The notes: generated by a model from the sequence alone, not told the origin. Shown: positions 1 to 9,520, counted from the stretch's first letter. The stretch: DNA of 64,000 bases from Dongia rigui (GCF_034044635.1 NZ_JAXCLX010000001.1:2387806-2451805), one strand, 5' to 3'. Program-made: numbers and translations.

Positions 1-42
1 GCGGGAATTCATGCGCAAGGGGTAAAGACGGCACACAAAGAG

Positions 43-120
43 CGTCATGCCCGGGCTTGACCCGGGCATCCACTCTCTCATTTGCGGCAGTGGATCCCCG
101 GGTCAAGCCCGGGGATGACG
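43..120. repeat. REP-like palindromic intergenic element
   Basis: A 78-nt element runs from CGTCAT to ATGACG. It has two GC-rich palindromic arms built on CCCGGGCTTGACCCGGG and its relative GATCCCCGGGTCAAGCCCGG. An almost identical copy lies at 15793-15870, and related copies lie at 10461-10549 and 12691-12835. Elements of this kind are common between genes in alphaproteobacteria. It is non-coding and could fold into hairpins in either transcript. Confidence 0.8.
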
Positions 121-166
121 CTGTGTAAGAGACTGAATGCAAGACCAGATTTTCTAGGGGACCTAA

Positions 167-2593
167 ATGACGCAGCATGCGCGTGTCGTGGTGATCGGCG
201 GTGGGGTTGTCGGCACATCGGCGCTTTATCACTTGGCAAAGCTTGGCTGGAAGGATTGCGTGCTCATCGAGCGCGACGAGCTTGCTTCCGGCTCGACCTG
301 GCATGCCGCCGGCAATGTGCCGACCTTCTCGGGTTCCTGGAACATCATGAAGATGCAGGCTTACTCGGCCAAGCTCTACAAGACGCTGGGCGAGGAAGTC
401 GATTACCCGATGAACTATCACATCACCGGCTCGATCCGCCTCGCGCACAGACACGCGCGCATGGAAGAATTCGCGCATTCGGTGGCGATGGCCCGTGCGC
501 AAGGGTTGGACTACGCCTTGCTCTCGCCCGCCGAGATCCGCGACAAGTACCCGCTGATGGAGATGGACGACATCGTCGGCGGGTTATGGGACGCCCATGA
601 CGGCGACATCGACCCTTCGCAGCTGACCCAAGCCCTGGCCAAGGGCGCCAAGGACATGGGCGCCAAGGTGCTGCGCTTCAACGGTGTGACGTCGATCAAG
701 CAGCAGCCCTCTGGCGAGTGGAAGATCACCACCAAGGACGGCACGGAATTCGTGGCCGAAAAGGTGATCAACGCCGCCGGCTATCGTGCGGGCGAAGTGG
801 CGGCGATGGTCGGGCAGTACCTACCCATCATCGCCATGCAGCACCAGTATCTGATCACCGAGATGATTCCGGAATTGGCGGCGCGTAAAGAGAAACTGCC
901 GCTGGTGCGCGATCCCGATGTCTCCTACTACCTGCGCCAGGAACGTGACGGCCTGATTCTTGGCCCCTATGAATGGGAGTGCAAATCGGATTGGCATGAC
1001 GGCATCCCCGCCGAATTCGCCTTCCAGCTGTGGCCCGATGATCTCGACCGATTGGAAAGCTATATCGAACAGGCGGTGGCGCGCGTCCCCGTGCTGGGCA
1101 CGGTCGGCGTGCAGAAGGTCATCAACGGCCCCATCCCCTATTCGCCGGATGGCAATCCCTATATCGGGCCGCAGCATGGCCTCACAAATTTCTACAACGC
1201 CAATTGCTTCAGCTTCGGCATCTGCCAGGGCGGCGGCGCCGGCAAGACGATTGCCGAATACGTCGTGCACGGCGAACCGGAATGGGACCTCTGGGGTCTC
1301 GATCATCGCCGCTACACGGTCTTCGCCGATCAGAAATACACGATCGAGAAGGCCGAGGAGCTCTATCAGAACGAATATGCGATCGGCTTCCCGAACGAGG
1401 AGCGCCCCGCCGGCCGGCCGCGCTTGAAGACGCCGCTCTTCGACAAGCTGACCAAGAAGGGTGCCGTCATGGGTGCCCGCGGTGGCTGGGAACGTGCGGC
1501 CTATTTCCCGCGCAATGCGGAAGAAGCGAAGACGAAGCTCTCTTTCCACCGCGCCGAGCAGGCTTGGTTCGAGCCGGTGCGTGCGGAATGCAAGGCGGTC
1601 GCCGAGGCCGTCGGCATCATGGATCTCGGCGGTTTCTCGAAATTCATCGTCGAGGGACCGGGTGCCGAGAAGTGGCTTGACCACCTCGTCTGTGGCGCCT
1701 TGCCGAAATCGAACCGCGTGACGCTGGCTTACACGCTGACGCCCAAGGGCTCGATCCTCTCCGAATTCACCATGACGCGGTTGTCGCCGGAGAAATTCTA
1801 TCTGATGTCGGCGGGCTCGGGGCTCTGGCACGACATGGATTGGCTCACACAGCATCTGCCCAGCGACGGCTCGGTGAGGCTCTCGGAAGTCAGTCAATCG
1901 GCGTCATCGCTGGTCCTCGCCGGACCGCGCTCGCGTGATTTGTTGAAGAAGATCACGGATGCCGATCTCTCCAACAACGCCTTCCCCTGGCCGAGCTGTC
2001 AGGAAATCGTGGTCGCAGGAAAGAAGGTGACGGCCCTCCGCGTCAATTACGTCGGCGAATTGGGCTGGGAACTCCATGTGCCGATGGGCGACCTGGTCCA
2101 TGTCTATGACGCGATCTCGTCAGCGGGTCAGGAATTTGGCCTCAAGGATTTCGGCATGTATGCGATGGAGTGCCTGCGCCTGGAGAAAGGCTATCGCTCG
2201 TGGAAGCAGGACATCACCCATGAATACACGCCCTTCGATGCCGGTCTCGAGCGCTTCGTGAAGCTGAACAAAGGCGATTTCATCGGCCGCGAGGCGCTCA
2301 TTAAGCGCCACGAGGCGGGCGAGAAGGAACGCTTCGTGCCGCTCATCGTCGAAGGCAACACGGCCGATGCGCCGACCTGCTCGATCGTCTTCAAGGACGG
2401 GAAGAAGGTCGGTATCGTCGGTTCCGGCGGCTGGGGCTTCCGCATCGGGAAATCGGTGGCACTTTCCTATGTGCGCCTGGATCTCGCCGCCGTGGGCACG
2501 AAGCTCGAGGTCGAGATTCTGGGGCAACGCTTCCCGGCGGTCGTTGCCGAGGAGCCGATCTTCGATCCGAAGAATGAACGGTTGAAGGCGTGA
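167..2593 (+). CDS. FAD-dependent dimethylglycine/sarcosine dehydrogenase-like protein with GcvT domain
   Basis: An 808-aa two-module enzyme. The N-terminal DAO-type flavoprotein half begins with the dinucleotide motif GGGVVG (residues 11-16). It contains STWHAAG, whose His46 matches the histidine that covalently carries FAD in dimethylglycine oxidase and dehydrogenase. From about residue 430 to the end it looks like a GcvT aminomethyltransferase fold (N- and C-terminal GCV_T domains). In this family that fold passes the methyl carbon released from an N-methylamine to tetrahydrofolate. The ATG at 167 is preceded by AGGGGA. A second enzyme of the same architecture follows at 2845. The family is clear, but the substrate (dimethylglycine, sarcosine or another N-methyl compound) cannot be read from sequence. 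Confidence 0.85.
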   Translation: MTQHARVVVIGGGVVGTSALYHLAKLGWKDCVLIERDELASGSTWHAAGNVPTFSGSWNIMKMQAYSAKLYKTLGEEVDYPMNYHITGSIRLAHRHARMEEFAHSVAMARAQGLDYALLSPAEIRDKYPLMEMDDIVGGLWDAHDGDIDPSQLTQALAKGAKDMGAKVLRFNGVTSIKQQPSGEWKITTKDGTEFVAEKVINAAGYRAGEVAAMVGQYLPIIAMQHQYLITEMIPELAARKEKLPLVRDPDVSYYLRQERDGLILGPYEWECKSDWHDGIPAEFAFQLWPDDLDRLESYIEQAVARVPVLGTVGVQKVINGPIPYSPDGNPYIGPQHGLTNFYNANCFSFGICQGGGAGKTIAEYVVHGEPEWDLWGLDHRRYTVFADQKYTIEKAEELYQNEYAIGFPNEERPAGRPRLKTPLFDKLTKKGAVMGARGGWERAAYFPRNAEEAKTKLSFHRAEQAWFEPVRAECKAVAEAVGIMDLGGFSKFIVEGPGAEKWLDHLVCGALPKSNRVTLAYTLTPKGSILSEFTMTRLSPEKFYLMSAGSGLWHDMDWLTQHLPSDGSVRLSEVSQSASSLVLAGPRSRDLLKKITDADLSNNAFPWPSCQEIVVAGKKVTALRVNYVGELGWELHVPMGDLVHVYDAISSAGQEFGLKDFGMYAMECLRLEKGYRSWKQDITHEYTPFDAGLERFVKLNKGDFIGREALIKRHEAGEKERFVPLIVEGNTADAPTCSIVFKDGKKVGIVGSGGWGFRIGKSVALSYVRLDLAAVGTKLEVEILGQRFPAVVAEEPIFDPKNERLKA

Positions 2594-2617
2594 GAACGGG
2601 TGAGAAACTTCAGTCGC

Positions 2618-2740
2618 TCCCCCTCTCCCCGGCCCTCCCCCACGTTGGGGGGAGGGAGCTCACCGAGTGGACTGAGAGGTTGACGCCAGACTGGCTCTCG
2701 TCCCCTCCCCCCAACGTGGGAGAGGGTTAGGGAGAGGGGG
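2618..2740. repeat. CT-rich inverted repeat between the two dehydrogenase genes
   Basis: Two complementary arms, CCCTCCCCCACGTTGGGG and CCCCAACGTGGGAGAGGG with flanking CCCTCTCC/GGAGAGGG, are separated by about 55 nt. This is a different family from the CCCGGG elements. A similar CT-rich inverted repeat lies at 5308-5427 after the next gene. It could form a long hairpin in the mRNA. No T-run follows, so it is not a standard terminator. Confidence 0.65.
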
Positions 2741-2844
2741 CTGTTGCAGCTCTCCCGATACCATCCATCGAAACCACCTATTTGCCGACCTACCAAACCG
2801 TATCCATAATCCGCCACCCCAAACCAGCGAAGAAAACGATCCCC

Positions 2845-5289
2845 ATGTCTCTCCCCACTGAAGCCCGCGTCGTCATCATCGGTGGCGGCATTCTTGGTTG
2901 TTCGATCGCCTATCATCTGGGCAAGCTTGGCTGGGGCAAGGAGACGGTGCTGCTGGAGAGGAAGAAACTGACATCGGGTACCACCTGGCATGCGGCGGGG
3001 CTGGTGCGCGCATCCCTCTATAGTGAGAGCCTGACCAAGCTTGCGAAATACACGACCGATCTCTACACGACGCTGGAGAAGGAGACCGAGCAGGCGACGG
3101 GTTTCGTGCAGCCGGGTTCGCTCTCGGTCGCAACCTCGGAAGCGCGCTGGGAAGAATTCCGCCGCGGTGCCGATATGCTGCAGAGCTTCGAGGTGGAATG
3201 CATCGAACTCGACCGCGCCGGTGTGCAGGCGAAATGGCCGCTGCTCAACACCGATGACGTGATCGGCGGCATCTTTTACCCCAAGGACGGCAAGTGCAAC
3301 CCGGCCGACACCACCATGGCACTGGCCAAGGGGGCGCGGATGAAGGGTGTGCGTGTCTTCGAGGATACGAAGGTCGAGGAAGTACTGGTCGAGAACGGCC
3401 GTGCCGTGGGCGTGCGCACGCCTGACGGCATCATCAAAGCCGAATACGTCGTCTGCGCCGCCGGCATGTGGTCGCGCGAGATCGGACAGAAGCTCGGCGT
3501 CAACATCCCGCTCCATGCCTGCGAACATTTCTACATCGTGACCGAGCCGATGGAGGGGATGACGCCCGATCTCCCCGTCATGCGCGATATGGATCAATGC
3601 GCCTATTACAAGGAAGATGCGGGGAAGCTCCTCCTCGGCGCCTTCGAGCCGAAGGCCAAGCCGTGGGGTATGAACGGCATCCGTGAAGATTTCGCCTTTG
3701 ACGAGCTGCCGGAGGATTTCGACCATTTCGCGCCGATCCTGGAAGGCGCCATGCACCGCGTGCCGTCCTTGCAGAAGGTCGGCATCCGCAAATTCTTCAA
3801 CGGTCCGGAAAGCTTCACGGCGGATCAGCGCTACATCCTGGGGCCGGCGCCGGAACTGAAGAATTTTTTCGTGGCGGCCGGCTTCAATTCGATCGGCATC
3901 CAATCGGGTGGTGGCGCCGGCATGGCGCTGGCGCATTGGATCGTCGATGGCGAGCCGCCCTACGATTTGTGGGAAGTCGACATCCGGCGCCTGATGCCGC
4001 ATATGAGCCGCAAGAGCTTCCTGGTCCCCCGCGTCTCGGAAGCGCTGGGCCTGCTCTATGCGATGCATTGGCCATATCGTCAGTTCGAAAGCTCAAGGAA
4101 TGTGCGCCAGACGGCGTTCTATGAAGACTGGAAGAACTTGGGCGCTTGCTTTGGTGAAGTCGCCGGCTGGGAACGGCCGAACTGGTATGCGCCCAAGGGT
4201 GTGAAGCCCGAATACGAATACTCCTATGGCCGCCAGAACTGGTTCGACTATGCCGCAGCCGATGTGAAGGCGACGCGCGAGGGTGTGGCACTCTATGATC
4301 TTTCGACCTTCGCCAAGTTCCTGGTCGTGGGCAAGCATGCCGAGACGTTGCTGCAGCGCGTCTCGACCGCCGACATCGCGCAAGCTGGCAAGGCCGTCTA
4401 TACGCAATGGCTGAATGCGAAGGGCGGGATCGAGGCTGATCTCACCGTCTTCCGCATCACCGACACCAAGTTCATGGTGGTGACGGCGGCGGCGACCGCG
4501 ACCCGCGACTGGCATTACCTGAAAGATCACGTTCAGTCGGGTGAGGATGTGGAACTGGTCGATATGACCACGGCCTATGCGACGCTCGGCGTCATGGGGC
4601 CGAAAAGCCGCGAGCTTTTGCAGCGCATCACCGATGCCGATCTCAGCAACGAAGGCTTCCCCTTCGGCGCCACCAAGCATATCGAGATCGGCAACGCCAA
4701 GGTGCGCGCGACGCGCATTTCCTATGTCGGCGAATTGGGCTGGGAGCTCTACATCCCGGCGGAATTCGCCCGCGGTGTGCTGAATGCGGTGCTTGAGGCC
4801 GGCGCCGATCTCGGCGTGCGCCCGGCCGGCATGCATGCGATGGATGCTTGCCGCATCGAGAAGGCTTTCCGCCATTGGGGCCACGATATCGGCATCAAGG
4901 ACACGATCCTGGAAGCAGGCCTCGGTTTCACCTGCTCCTTCGACAAGAAGGTGCCGTTCATCGGCCGCGAGACGGTGCTTCGCCAAAAGGAATCGGGCAA
5001 GCTCGGCCGCCGCATGGTGCAGTTCAAGCTGACCGATCCCACCAAGCTGCTCTATCACAATGAACCGATCTACCGGAACGGCGCGCTGGTCGGCCTGGTG
5101 ACGTCGGCCAATTACGGCCATCATCTGGGTGGCGCCATCGGCATGGGCTATGTGCACAACAAGGCCGGTGTCGATGCGGCCTTCATCGCTGAGGGCAAGT
5201 TCGAGATCGGCGTGGCACTGGAGCGGTGCGAGGCGGAAGCAAGCCTGACGCCGATGTATGACCCTAAGTCGGCCCGGATGCGGGCGTAA
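2845..5289 (+). CDS. FAD-dependent dimethylglycine/sarcosine dehydrogenase-like protein with GcvT domain (second copy)
   Basis: An 814-aa paralog-type neighbour of the gene at 167, with the same order: FAD fold (GGGILG, residues 13-18), a TTWHAAG motif with probable flavin-linking His49, then C-terminal GcvT domains. I place the start at the ATG at 2845, because the family's N-terminus begins just before the FAD motif. An in-frame TTG at 2782 would add a 21-residue tail with no similarity to the family. The two proteins differ through most of their length, so this is an old duplication or two related specificities rather than a recent copy. Likely role: oxidative demethylation of an N-methylated glycine derivative with folate as carbon acceptor. 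Confidence 0.85.
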   Translation: MSLPTEARVVIIGGGILGCSIAYHLGKLGWGKETVLLERKKLTSGTTWHAAGLVRASLYSESLTKLAKYTTDLYTTLEKETEQATGFVQPGSLSVATSEARWEEFRRGADMLQSFEVECIELDRAGVQAKWPLLNTDDVIGGIFYPKDGKCNPADTTMALAKGARMKGVRVFEDTKVEEVLVENGRAVGVRTPDGIIKAEYVVCAAGMWSREIGQKLGVNIPLHACEHFYIVTEPMEGMTPDLPVMRDMDQCAYYKEDAGKLLLGAFEPKAKPWGMNGIREDFAFDELPEDFDHFAPILEGAMHRVPSLQKVGIRKFFNGPESFTADQRYILGPAPELKNFFVAAGFNSIGIQSGGGAGMALAHWIVDGEPPYDLWEVDIRRLMPHMSRKSFLVPRVSEALGLLYAMHWPYRQFESSRNVRQTAFYEDWKNLGACFGEVAGWERPNWYAPKGVKPEYEYSYGRQNWFDYAAADVKATREGVALYDLSTFAKFLVVGKHAETLLQRVSTADIAQAGKAVYTQWLNAKGGIEADLTVFRITDTKFMVVTAAATATRDWHYLKDHVQSGEDVELVDMTTAYATLGVMGPKSRELLQRITDADLSNEGFPFGATKHIEIGNAKVRATRISYVGELGWELYIPAEFARGVLNAVLEAGADLGVRPAGMHAMDACRIEKAFRHWGHDIGIKDTILEAGLGFTCSFDKKVPFIGRETVLRQKESGKLGRRMVQFKLTDPTKLLYHNEPIYRNGALVGLVTSANYGHHLGGAIGMGYVHNKAGVDAAFIAEGKFEIGVALERCEAEASLTPMYDPKSARMRA

Positions 5290-5307
5290 GCAGGCTCGAC
5301 TGACTAA

Positions 5308-5427
5308 CCTCCCCGCTTGAGGGGGAGGTCGCGCGGCACGCGCGGGCGGGGGGTATGGTTCAGCTAGGCCCGATCCTGCCGAGAGACACCCCCCTCCCCG
5401 ACCCTCCCCCTCAAGGGGGGAGGGGTG
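5308..5427. repeat. CT-rich inverted repeat
   Basis: The arms CCTCCCCGCTTGAGGGGGAG and CCTCCCCCTCAAGGGGGGAG flank a GC-rich middle. It resembles the element at 2618-2740 in composition and placement, downstream of a dehydrogenase gene. No coding potential is apparent. Confidence 0.6.
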
Positions 5428-5519
5428 TATGGCCAATGCCGTGCTAGGGAAATTTCCCTGCCCCTACCCAACGCTTCCGGCGATAATGTGCACCATGATC
5501 GACGGATGGGGTGCAGAGC

Positions 5520-6083
5520 ATGGCGCAATCGACTGACAAGCTGACGGATTCAGTCCGCGACGCGGAAGCTGGTGCGCGGACGGTGGCGGCCTTGTTCGAT
5601 GAGATCACGGCGTTGTCGCAGGAAGATCAGGCGCTGCTGCGCGATCTCAGGAAGGCGCGTGCGGACAGGGCGCCGCGCGACGTCGGCCCCGCGACCCTGG
5701 GTCAGCGCACGGCCGACCGCATCGCCGGGATCGTGGGCTCGTGGCGCTTCATCATCATTCAATCCGGGCTGCTGCTGGGCTGGCTGGCGGCCAATATTTT
5801 CGCCTGGACGCAAGCCTGGGACCCCTATCCCTTCATCCTGCTCAATTTGATGCTGTCCTTCCAGGCGGCCTATACGGCACCCATTCTGCTGATGAGCCAG
5901 AACCGCCAGGCCGAGATCGACCGGCAGAGCCAGCGCAACGATTACGAGGTCAATCTCAAGGCCGAGCTGGAGATCGAATTACTCCACCAGAAGATCGACC
6001 TGCTGCGCGCACGCGAGATGGAACGGCTGATCGGCGTCATCCAGCAATTGCAGCAGGAATTGTCGGCAGAGCGGCGCGGCTAA
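5520..6083 (+). CDS. DUF1003 family membrane protein
   Basis: About 187 aa. Two closely spaced hydrophobic segments follow RTADRIAGIVGSWRFI: IIIQSGLLLGWLAANIF, then FILLNLMLSFQAAYTAPILL. The signature continues with LMSQNRQAEIDRQSQRNDYE and a charged, probably coiled-coil cytoplasmic tail. This order is characteristic of DUF1003 inner-membrane proteins, whose biochemical role is not established. The ATG at 5520 was chosen because GGATGGGG precedes it; an in-frame GTG at 5511 is the alternative. The 3' end overlaps the convergent chemoreceptor-like gene by 4 bases. Confidence 0.8.
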   Translation: MAQSTDKLTDSVRDAEAGARTVAALFDEITALSQEDQALLRDLRKARADRAPRDVGPATLGQRTADRIAGIVGSWRFIIIQSGLLLGWLAANIFAWTQAWDPYPFILLNLMLSFQAAYTAPILLMSQNRQAEIDRQSQRNDYEVNLKAELEIELLHQKIDLLRAREMERLIGVIQQLQQELSAERRG

Positions 6084-7111
6084 CCGGCCGCCGGTACCGT
6101 CTGCACGATGGCGCCGTACCAGCCGAGGCCCCGATAGGTTTCGTAGCCGGGGGTGAGGGCATAGCCGATCATGCGGCCACCATCGGCGAAATAGCCGGTC
6201 TTGTCCTTGGGCACCAAGGGGAAGGTCTCGGTGAGGATACCTTGTCCGTCCGAAGCGGCGATGATGCGGTGCTGCGCATCGAGCAGCAGGCAGCGGGTGA
6301 AGCTGCGTTCCTCGGCACTGAGCTGGCTCCCTTGCACGATGGCCTGGGCCTGTGGCTGCCAATCGAAGAAGATGCCGAGGGCACCCAAGGGCTTGCCGTC
6401 GGCCGCACCGCCTTCGCGGATGGCGGTCGTGTAGGTCGCGACCTGGGCATTGTCGAGCAGGGCCAAGCGCTCGACATCGAAGGCGGCGTAATCATCGCCC
6501 GATGATGTCGCCATTGCTGCCTTGAACCAAGCGGTGTTGGCGACATTGCTGCCCAGGACCTTGGGGTATTTCTGCGGCCGGCCGCTGGCAACCACGCGCC
6601 CGGAGGCATCGGCGATCCACAGATCGAGATAGACGGTATAGGCGTTGAGAATGACACCGAGGCGCTGGGAGGCGTGTGCCGCGCTCTCGACGCTGGGGCT
6701 CGCCAGCGCATCCACCGCCGCGGCATCGGTCGCCCACCAGCGCACGTCGCAGGAACGCTCATAAAGATTGCGGTCGATGATCTCGATCATGTTGAAGGCG
6801 AGATCGGAAAGCCGCTGGCCGCGCACCTGATGCACCAGGCCCTGGCCCAACGACACCAGCTCGGCGATGGCGCCGGCCAGTTCCGAGGACAGCTGGCGCG
6901 AAATCTGGGTGATGCGGTCCGAGATCGTCTTCACCTCATTCGCCACGACGCCGAACCCCCGACCACTCTCGCCGGCACGGGCCGATTCGATGAGGGCGTT
7001 CAAGGCCAGGATGCGCGTCTCGCGCGTGATGGTGTTGATCTCGTTGATCTTGCTTTCCGCCACGTCGCTGACTTGGCGGGAGAGTTCGATGATGCGTTCA
7101 GGCTGGGTCAT
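6080..7111 (-). CDS. soluble methyl-accepting chemotaxis-like protein with C-terminal cache-type sensor region
   Basis: A 343-aa protein. The N-terminal quarter carries the tip of a chemoreceptor signalling hairpin, with NALIESARAGESGRGFGVVA followed by NEVKTISDRI (about residues 35-65), which in this family contacts CheA and CheW. The rest looks like a cache-type sensor domain: SQRLGVILNAYTVYLDLWIA, then VVASGRPQKYPKVLGSNVAN and a repeated GxxDW/GYALTPGYET pattern. There is no signal peptide and no convincing membrane segment. Cache domains are normally extracytoplasmic and N-terminal, so the order here is reversed and apparently cytoplasmic. The ATG at 7111 starts the conserved part. Partner Che genes are not in the window. 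Confidence 0.75.
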   Translation of the reverse strand: MTQPERIIELSRQVSDVAESKINEINTITRETRILALNALIESARAGESGRGFGVVANEVKTISDRITQISRQLSSELAGAIAELVSLGQGLVHQVRGQRLSDLAFNMIEIIDRNLYERSCDVRWWATDAAAVDALASPSVESAAHASQRLGVILNAYTVYLDLWIADASGRVVASGRPQKYPKVLGSNVANTAWFKAAMATSSGDDYAAFDVERLALLDNAQVATYTTAIREGGAADGKPLGALGIFFDWQPQAQAIVQGSQLSAEERSFTRCLLLDAQHRIIAASDGQGILTETFPLVPKDKTGYFADGGRMIGYALTPGYETYRGLGWYGAIVQTVPAAG

Positions 7112-7335
7112 GATCCGTTTGCTGCAGTCGTGGTATGGCGTTTCCAGCCGCGACCCGAAGGCGCAGCTTACCCAGCAGCAGAACGATCTTTTTGTATGAC
7201 TTTTATTTATTCCTTTCTGTCTAACATCATTGTGCACTGCGGGAAAGAACCAATTTGTGGCGGTGGCGCATTCGCCTGCCGTAAACTCCGCACTTCATCT
7301 GTGCGCAATTCGGCGGCGGGGGCTTTGAAATCTTG

Positions 7336-8052
7336 GTGATTGGGCGTGACGCGGGGGCGATCCAGCCGAGCTTTGTCGGCCGCTTGTGGCGTGCCTTGCG
7401 CCGGCCAACCGGCATCATCCGTTGCGGCAAGGCGCCGGCCTTGGACGCGCCGCTCGGCAATCTCCGGGCGCTGGTGCTGGATACGGAAACAACCGGACTT
7501 AATGTGCGCAGCGACCGCATCATCTCGGCTGCCGGCTATCATCTGGCTGACGGGCAGATCCCGGCCCAGCCCGCTTTCGACCTGATCATCGATCCGGGCC
7601 GCCCCATTCCCGCCGCCTCCACCGCCTTTCACGGCATCGTCGACGCGATGGTGGCGGGGCAGGGCGATTTCGCCACGCATTGGCCTGAAATGCACCGCCA
7701 TCTCGAAGCCGGCCTCATCATCGGCCACCAGATCTATTTCGACATTGCCCTGTTGTCGCGCGAGGTGCGACGGCTGGGCGCGAAACTGCAGCCACCGGTG
7801 GCGCTCGACACGGCGTTGCTTTATGCGGCCCTTCATCCCTCGCACCGTCACCGCGATCTCACACCCTGTTGCGCCGAGTTCGGCATTACCATCCCCGAAC
7901 GGCACACGGCACGGGGCGATGCCGCCGCGACCGGTGCCTTGTTCCTGAAATTGGTGCCGCTGCTGCAAGACCACGGCATCCATACATTGGGCGAGGCCCT
8001 GGCCTTCGAGCGCGCCGCTTTGCTGCATCATCCGCGGCGCTGGCGTTTTTAG
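7336..8052 (+). CDS. DnaQ-like 3'-5' exonuclease (DEDD family)
   Basis: About 238 aa. The three exonuclease motifs of the epsilon-subunit family are visible: Exo I in LVLDTETTGLN, Exo II in GHQIYFDIALL, and Exo III around ERHTARGDAAATGALF with an HxxxxxD arrangement. It has an extra N-terminal stretch of about 35 residues and lacks the polymerase-binding tail of true DnaQ. It is therefore probably an accessory exonuclease and not the replisome proofreader. The start is GTG 7336 (or the adjacent TTG 7333), after a G-rich Shine-Dalgarno at about 7316. The CBS/DUF294 gene follows after 37 nt and the two are likely co-transcribed. Confidence 0.8.
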   Translation: MIGRDAGAIQPSFVGRLWRALRRPTGIIRCGKAPALDAPLGNLRALVLDTETTGLNVRSDRIISAAGYHLADGQIPAQPAFDLIIDPGRPIPAASTAFHGIVDAMVAGQGDFATHWPEMHRHLEAGLIIGHQIYFDIALLSREVRRLGAKLQPPVALDTALLYAALHPSHRHRDLTPCCAEFGITIPERHTARGDAAATGALFLKLVPLLQDHGIHTLGEALAFERAALLHHPRRWRF

Positions 8053-8089
8053 GGCGAAAGGAGGCGGCAGGCATGAGAAGGCGCTGGGC

Positions 8090-9520
8090 ATGAACGAGGA
8101 AATCCTGCAGCGCATCGACGCTTTCGCCTATCGCCATCGCTTGGCAGAGGTGATGCGCAGCCCGGTCATGACCATCGATGCCGCAGCGCCGCTCACCGAG
8201 GCGGCCCGGCTGATGGCCGAACGGCATGTAGGGGCACTTGCTATCCTGGACGAGAAGAAGCGCGCCATCGGCCTCATCACCGACCGCGACATCGCGCATC
8301 AGGCAGCCGATCCCCGGAAGCTCACCCGGCCGATCGCCGAGGCGATGCTGCGCGACGTCCCGCAATTGCCGCCCGATGCCTTCGTCTTCGAGGCGTTGAC
8401 CGATCTCCGCCGCAATAATACGCGCCACATCATTGTTGCCGATCGCGCCAGCGGGGCAGCCCTTGGCGTCGTCAGCATGAGCGCGCTCCTAAAGCTGCGC
8501 GCCGACGATGCGCTGCTGCTCGCCACCGATGCCGAAGCAGCGCCGGATGCTCAAAGCCTCAAAGACGTGGTGGCGGCCCTGCCGCGCCTGGCCAAGTCAC
8601 TGTTGGCCGAAGGTGTGCCGCCGCGCCAGATCGCCGGGGCGATTGCCGCCGTCATCCGCGACATCTATGCGCGGGTCGCTGTGCTGGCCGAAAGCTTGAT
8701 GCTGGCCAGTGACGGCCCGGCGCCAGCGCGCTGGTGCTTCCTGGTGCTGGGGTCGGGAGGGCGGGGCGAGGCGCTGCTGGCCGCCGATCAGGACCATGCC
8801 CTGGTCCATGACGGGGCCGCGGATGATTACCCATGGTTCGAGAAATTCGGCCTGCATTGCGCGGGCATACTCGACCAGATCGGTATCCCCTATTGCCGCG
8901 GCGATGTCATGGCCAGCAACCGTGAGTGCCGCCACAACCTCGCCGGATGGCAGAAGCGCATCAAGACCTGGGTCGCCAGCGATGACGATGTGGCACTGCT
9001 CAATGCCGACATCTTTTTCGACTTCCGCGCGGCTTATGGCGATATGGCCCTTGCGGTCGATCTCAGGGCGCTGGCGTCGAAACTCGGGCGGGAACGGATG
9101 TTTCTGAGGCGCCTTGCGGCAACCATCGGCCAGATCGAGGCGCCCCTGGGGCTGTTCGGCGGGGTGAAGACCAAGGGCGGACGCGTGAACTTGAAGCGCG
9201 GAGCCCTGCTGCCGATCGTGTCCGGTGCGCGCGTGCTGGCTTTGAGCCTTGGGAGCACGGCGCTCGAAACCGAAGCCCGCTGGGCCGCGGCGCGCAAGGC
9301 CGGCCGCGTCAGCGCCGACGATCTGGTGCGCATCGCCGATGCCCATGACATGGCGCTGAAACTCATGCTGGCGCAGCAACTGGCCGATATCGAAAAAGGC
9401 CGCAGCCCCGGCCCCGACGTCGAGGTGAAGCGCCTCCTTGATTTCGACCAGGAACGGCTCAAGGACGGACTCAAGATCGCCTCGGTCATCGACCTCATCG
9501 TTCGCCACGCGCTTGTCTAG
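8090..9520 (+). CDS. CBS-domain / DUF294 putative nucleotidyltransferase
   Basis: A 476-aa protein. Residues about 15-145 form a CBS pair (VMRSPVMTIDAAAPLTEAAR; GLITDRDIAHQ), a module that usually senses adenine nucleotides. A DUF294 nucleotidyltransferase-like domain follows, with FLVLGSGGRGEALLAADQDH; the GSGGR and DQD residues match the catalytic pattern of GlnD/KNT-type nucleotidyltransferases. The C-terminal region is DUF294_C. Such proteins often lie next to a DnaQ-like exonuclease and acetate-uptake genes. Here only the exonuclease neighbour is present. The substrate is unknown. Confidence 0.8.
   Translation: MNEEILQRIDAFAYRHRLAEVMRSPVMTIDAAAPLTEAARLMAERHVGALAILDEKKRAIGLITDRDIAHQAADPRKLTRPIAEAMLRDVPQLPPDAFVFEALTDLRRNNTRHIIVADRASGAALGVVSMSALLKLRADDALLLATDAEAAPDAQSLKDVVAALPRLAKSLLAEGVPPRQIAGAIAAVIRDIYARVAVLAESLMLASDGPAPARWCFLVLGSGGRGEALLAADQDHALVHDGAADDYPWFEKFGLHCAGILDQIGIPYCRGDVMASNRECRHNLAGWQKRIKTWVASDDDVALLNADIFFDFRAAYGDMALAVDLRALASKLGRERMFLRRLAATIGQIEAPLGLFGGVKTKGGRVNLKRGALLPIVSGARVLALSLGSTALETEARWAAARKAGRVSADDLVRIADAHDMALKLMLAQQLADIEKGRSPGPDVEVKRLLDFDQERLKDGLKIASVIDLIVRHALV

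Noticed and set aside
2618..2740. CRISPR-like or terminator identity for the CT-rich repeats
   Set aside because: There are only two arms with no spacer series, and no T-run follows the hairpin.
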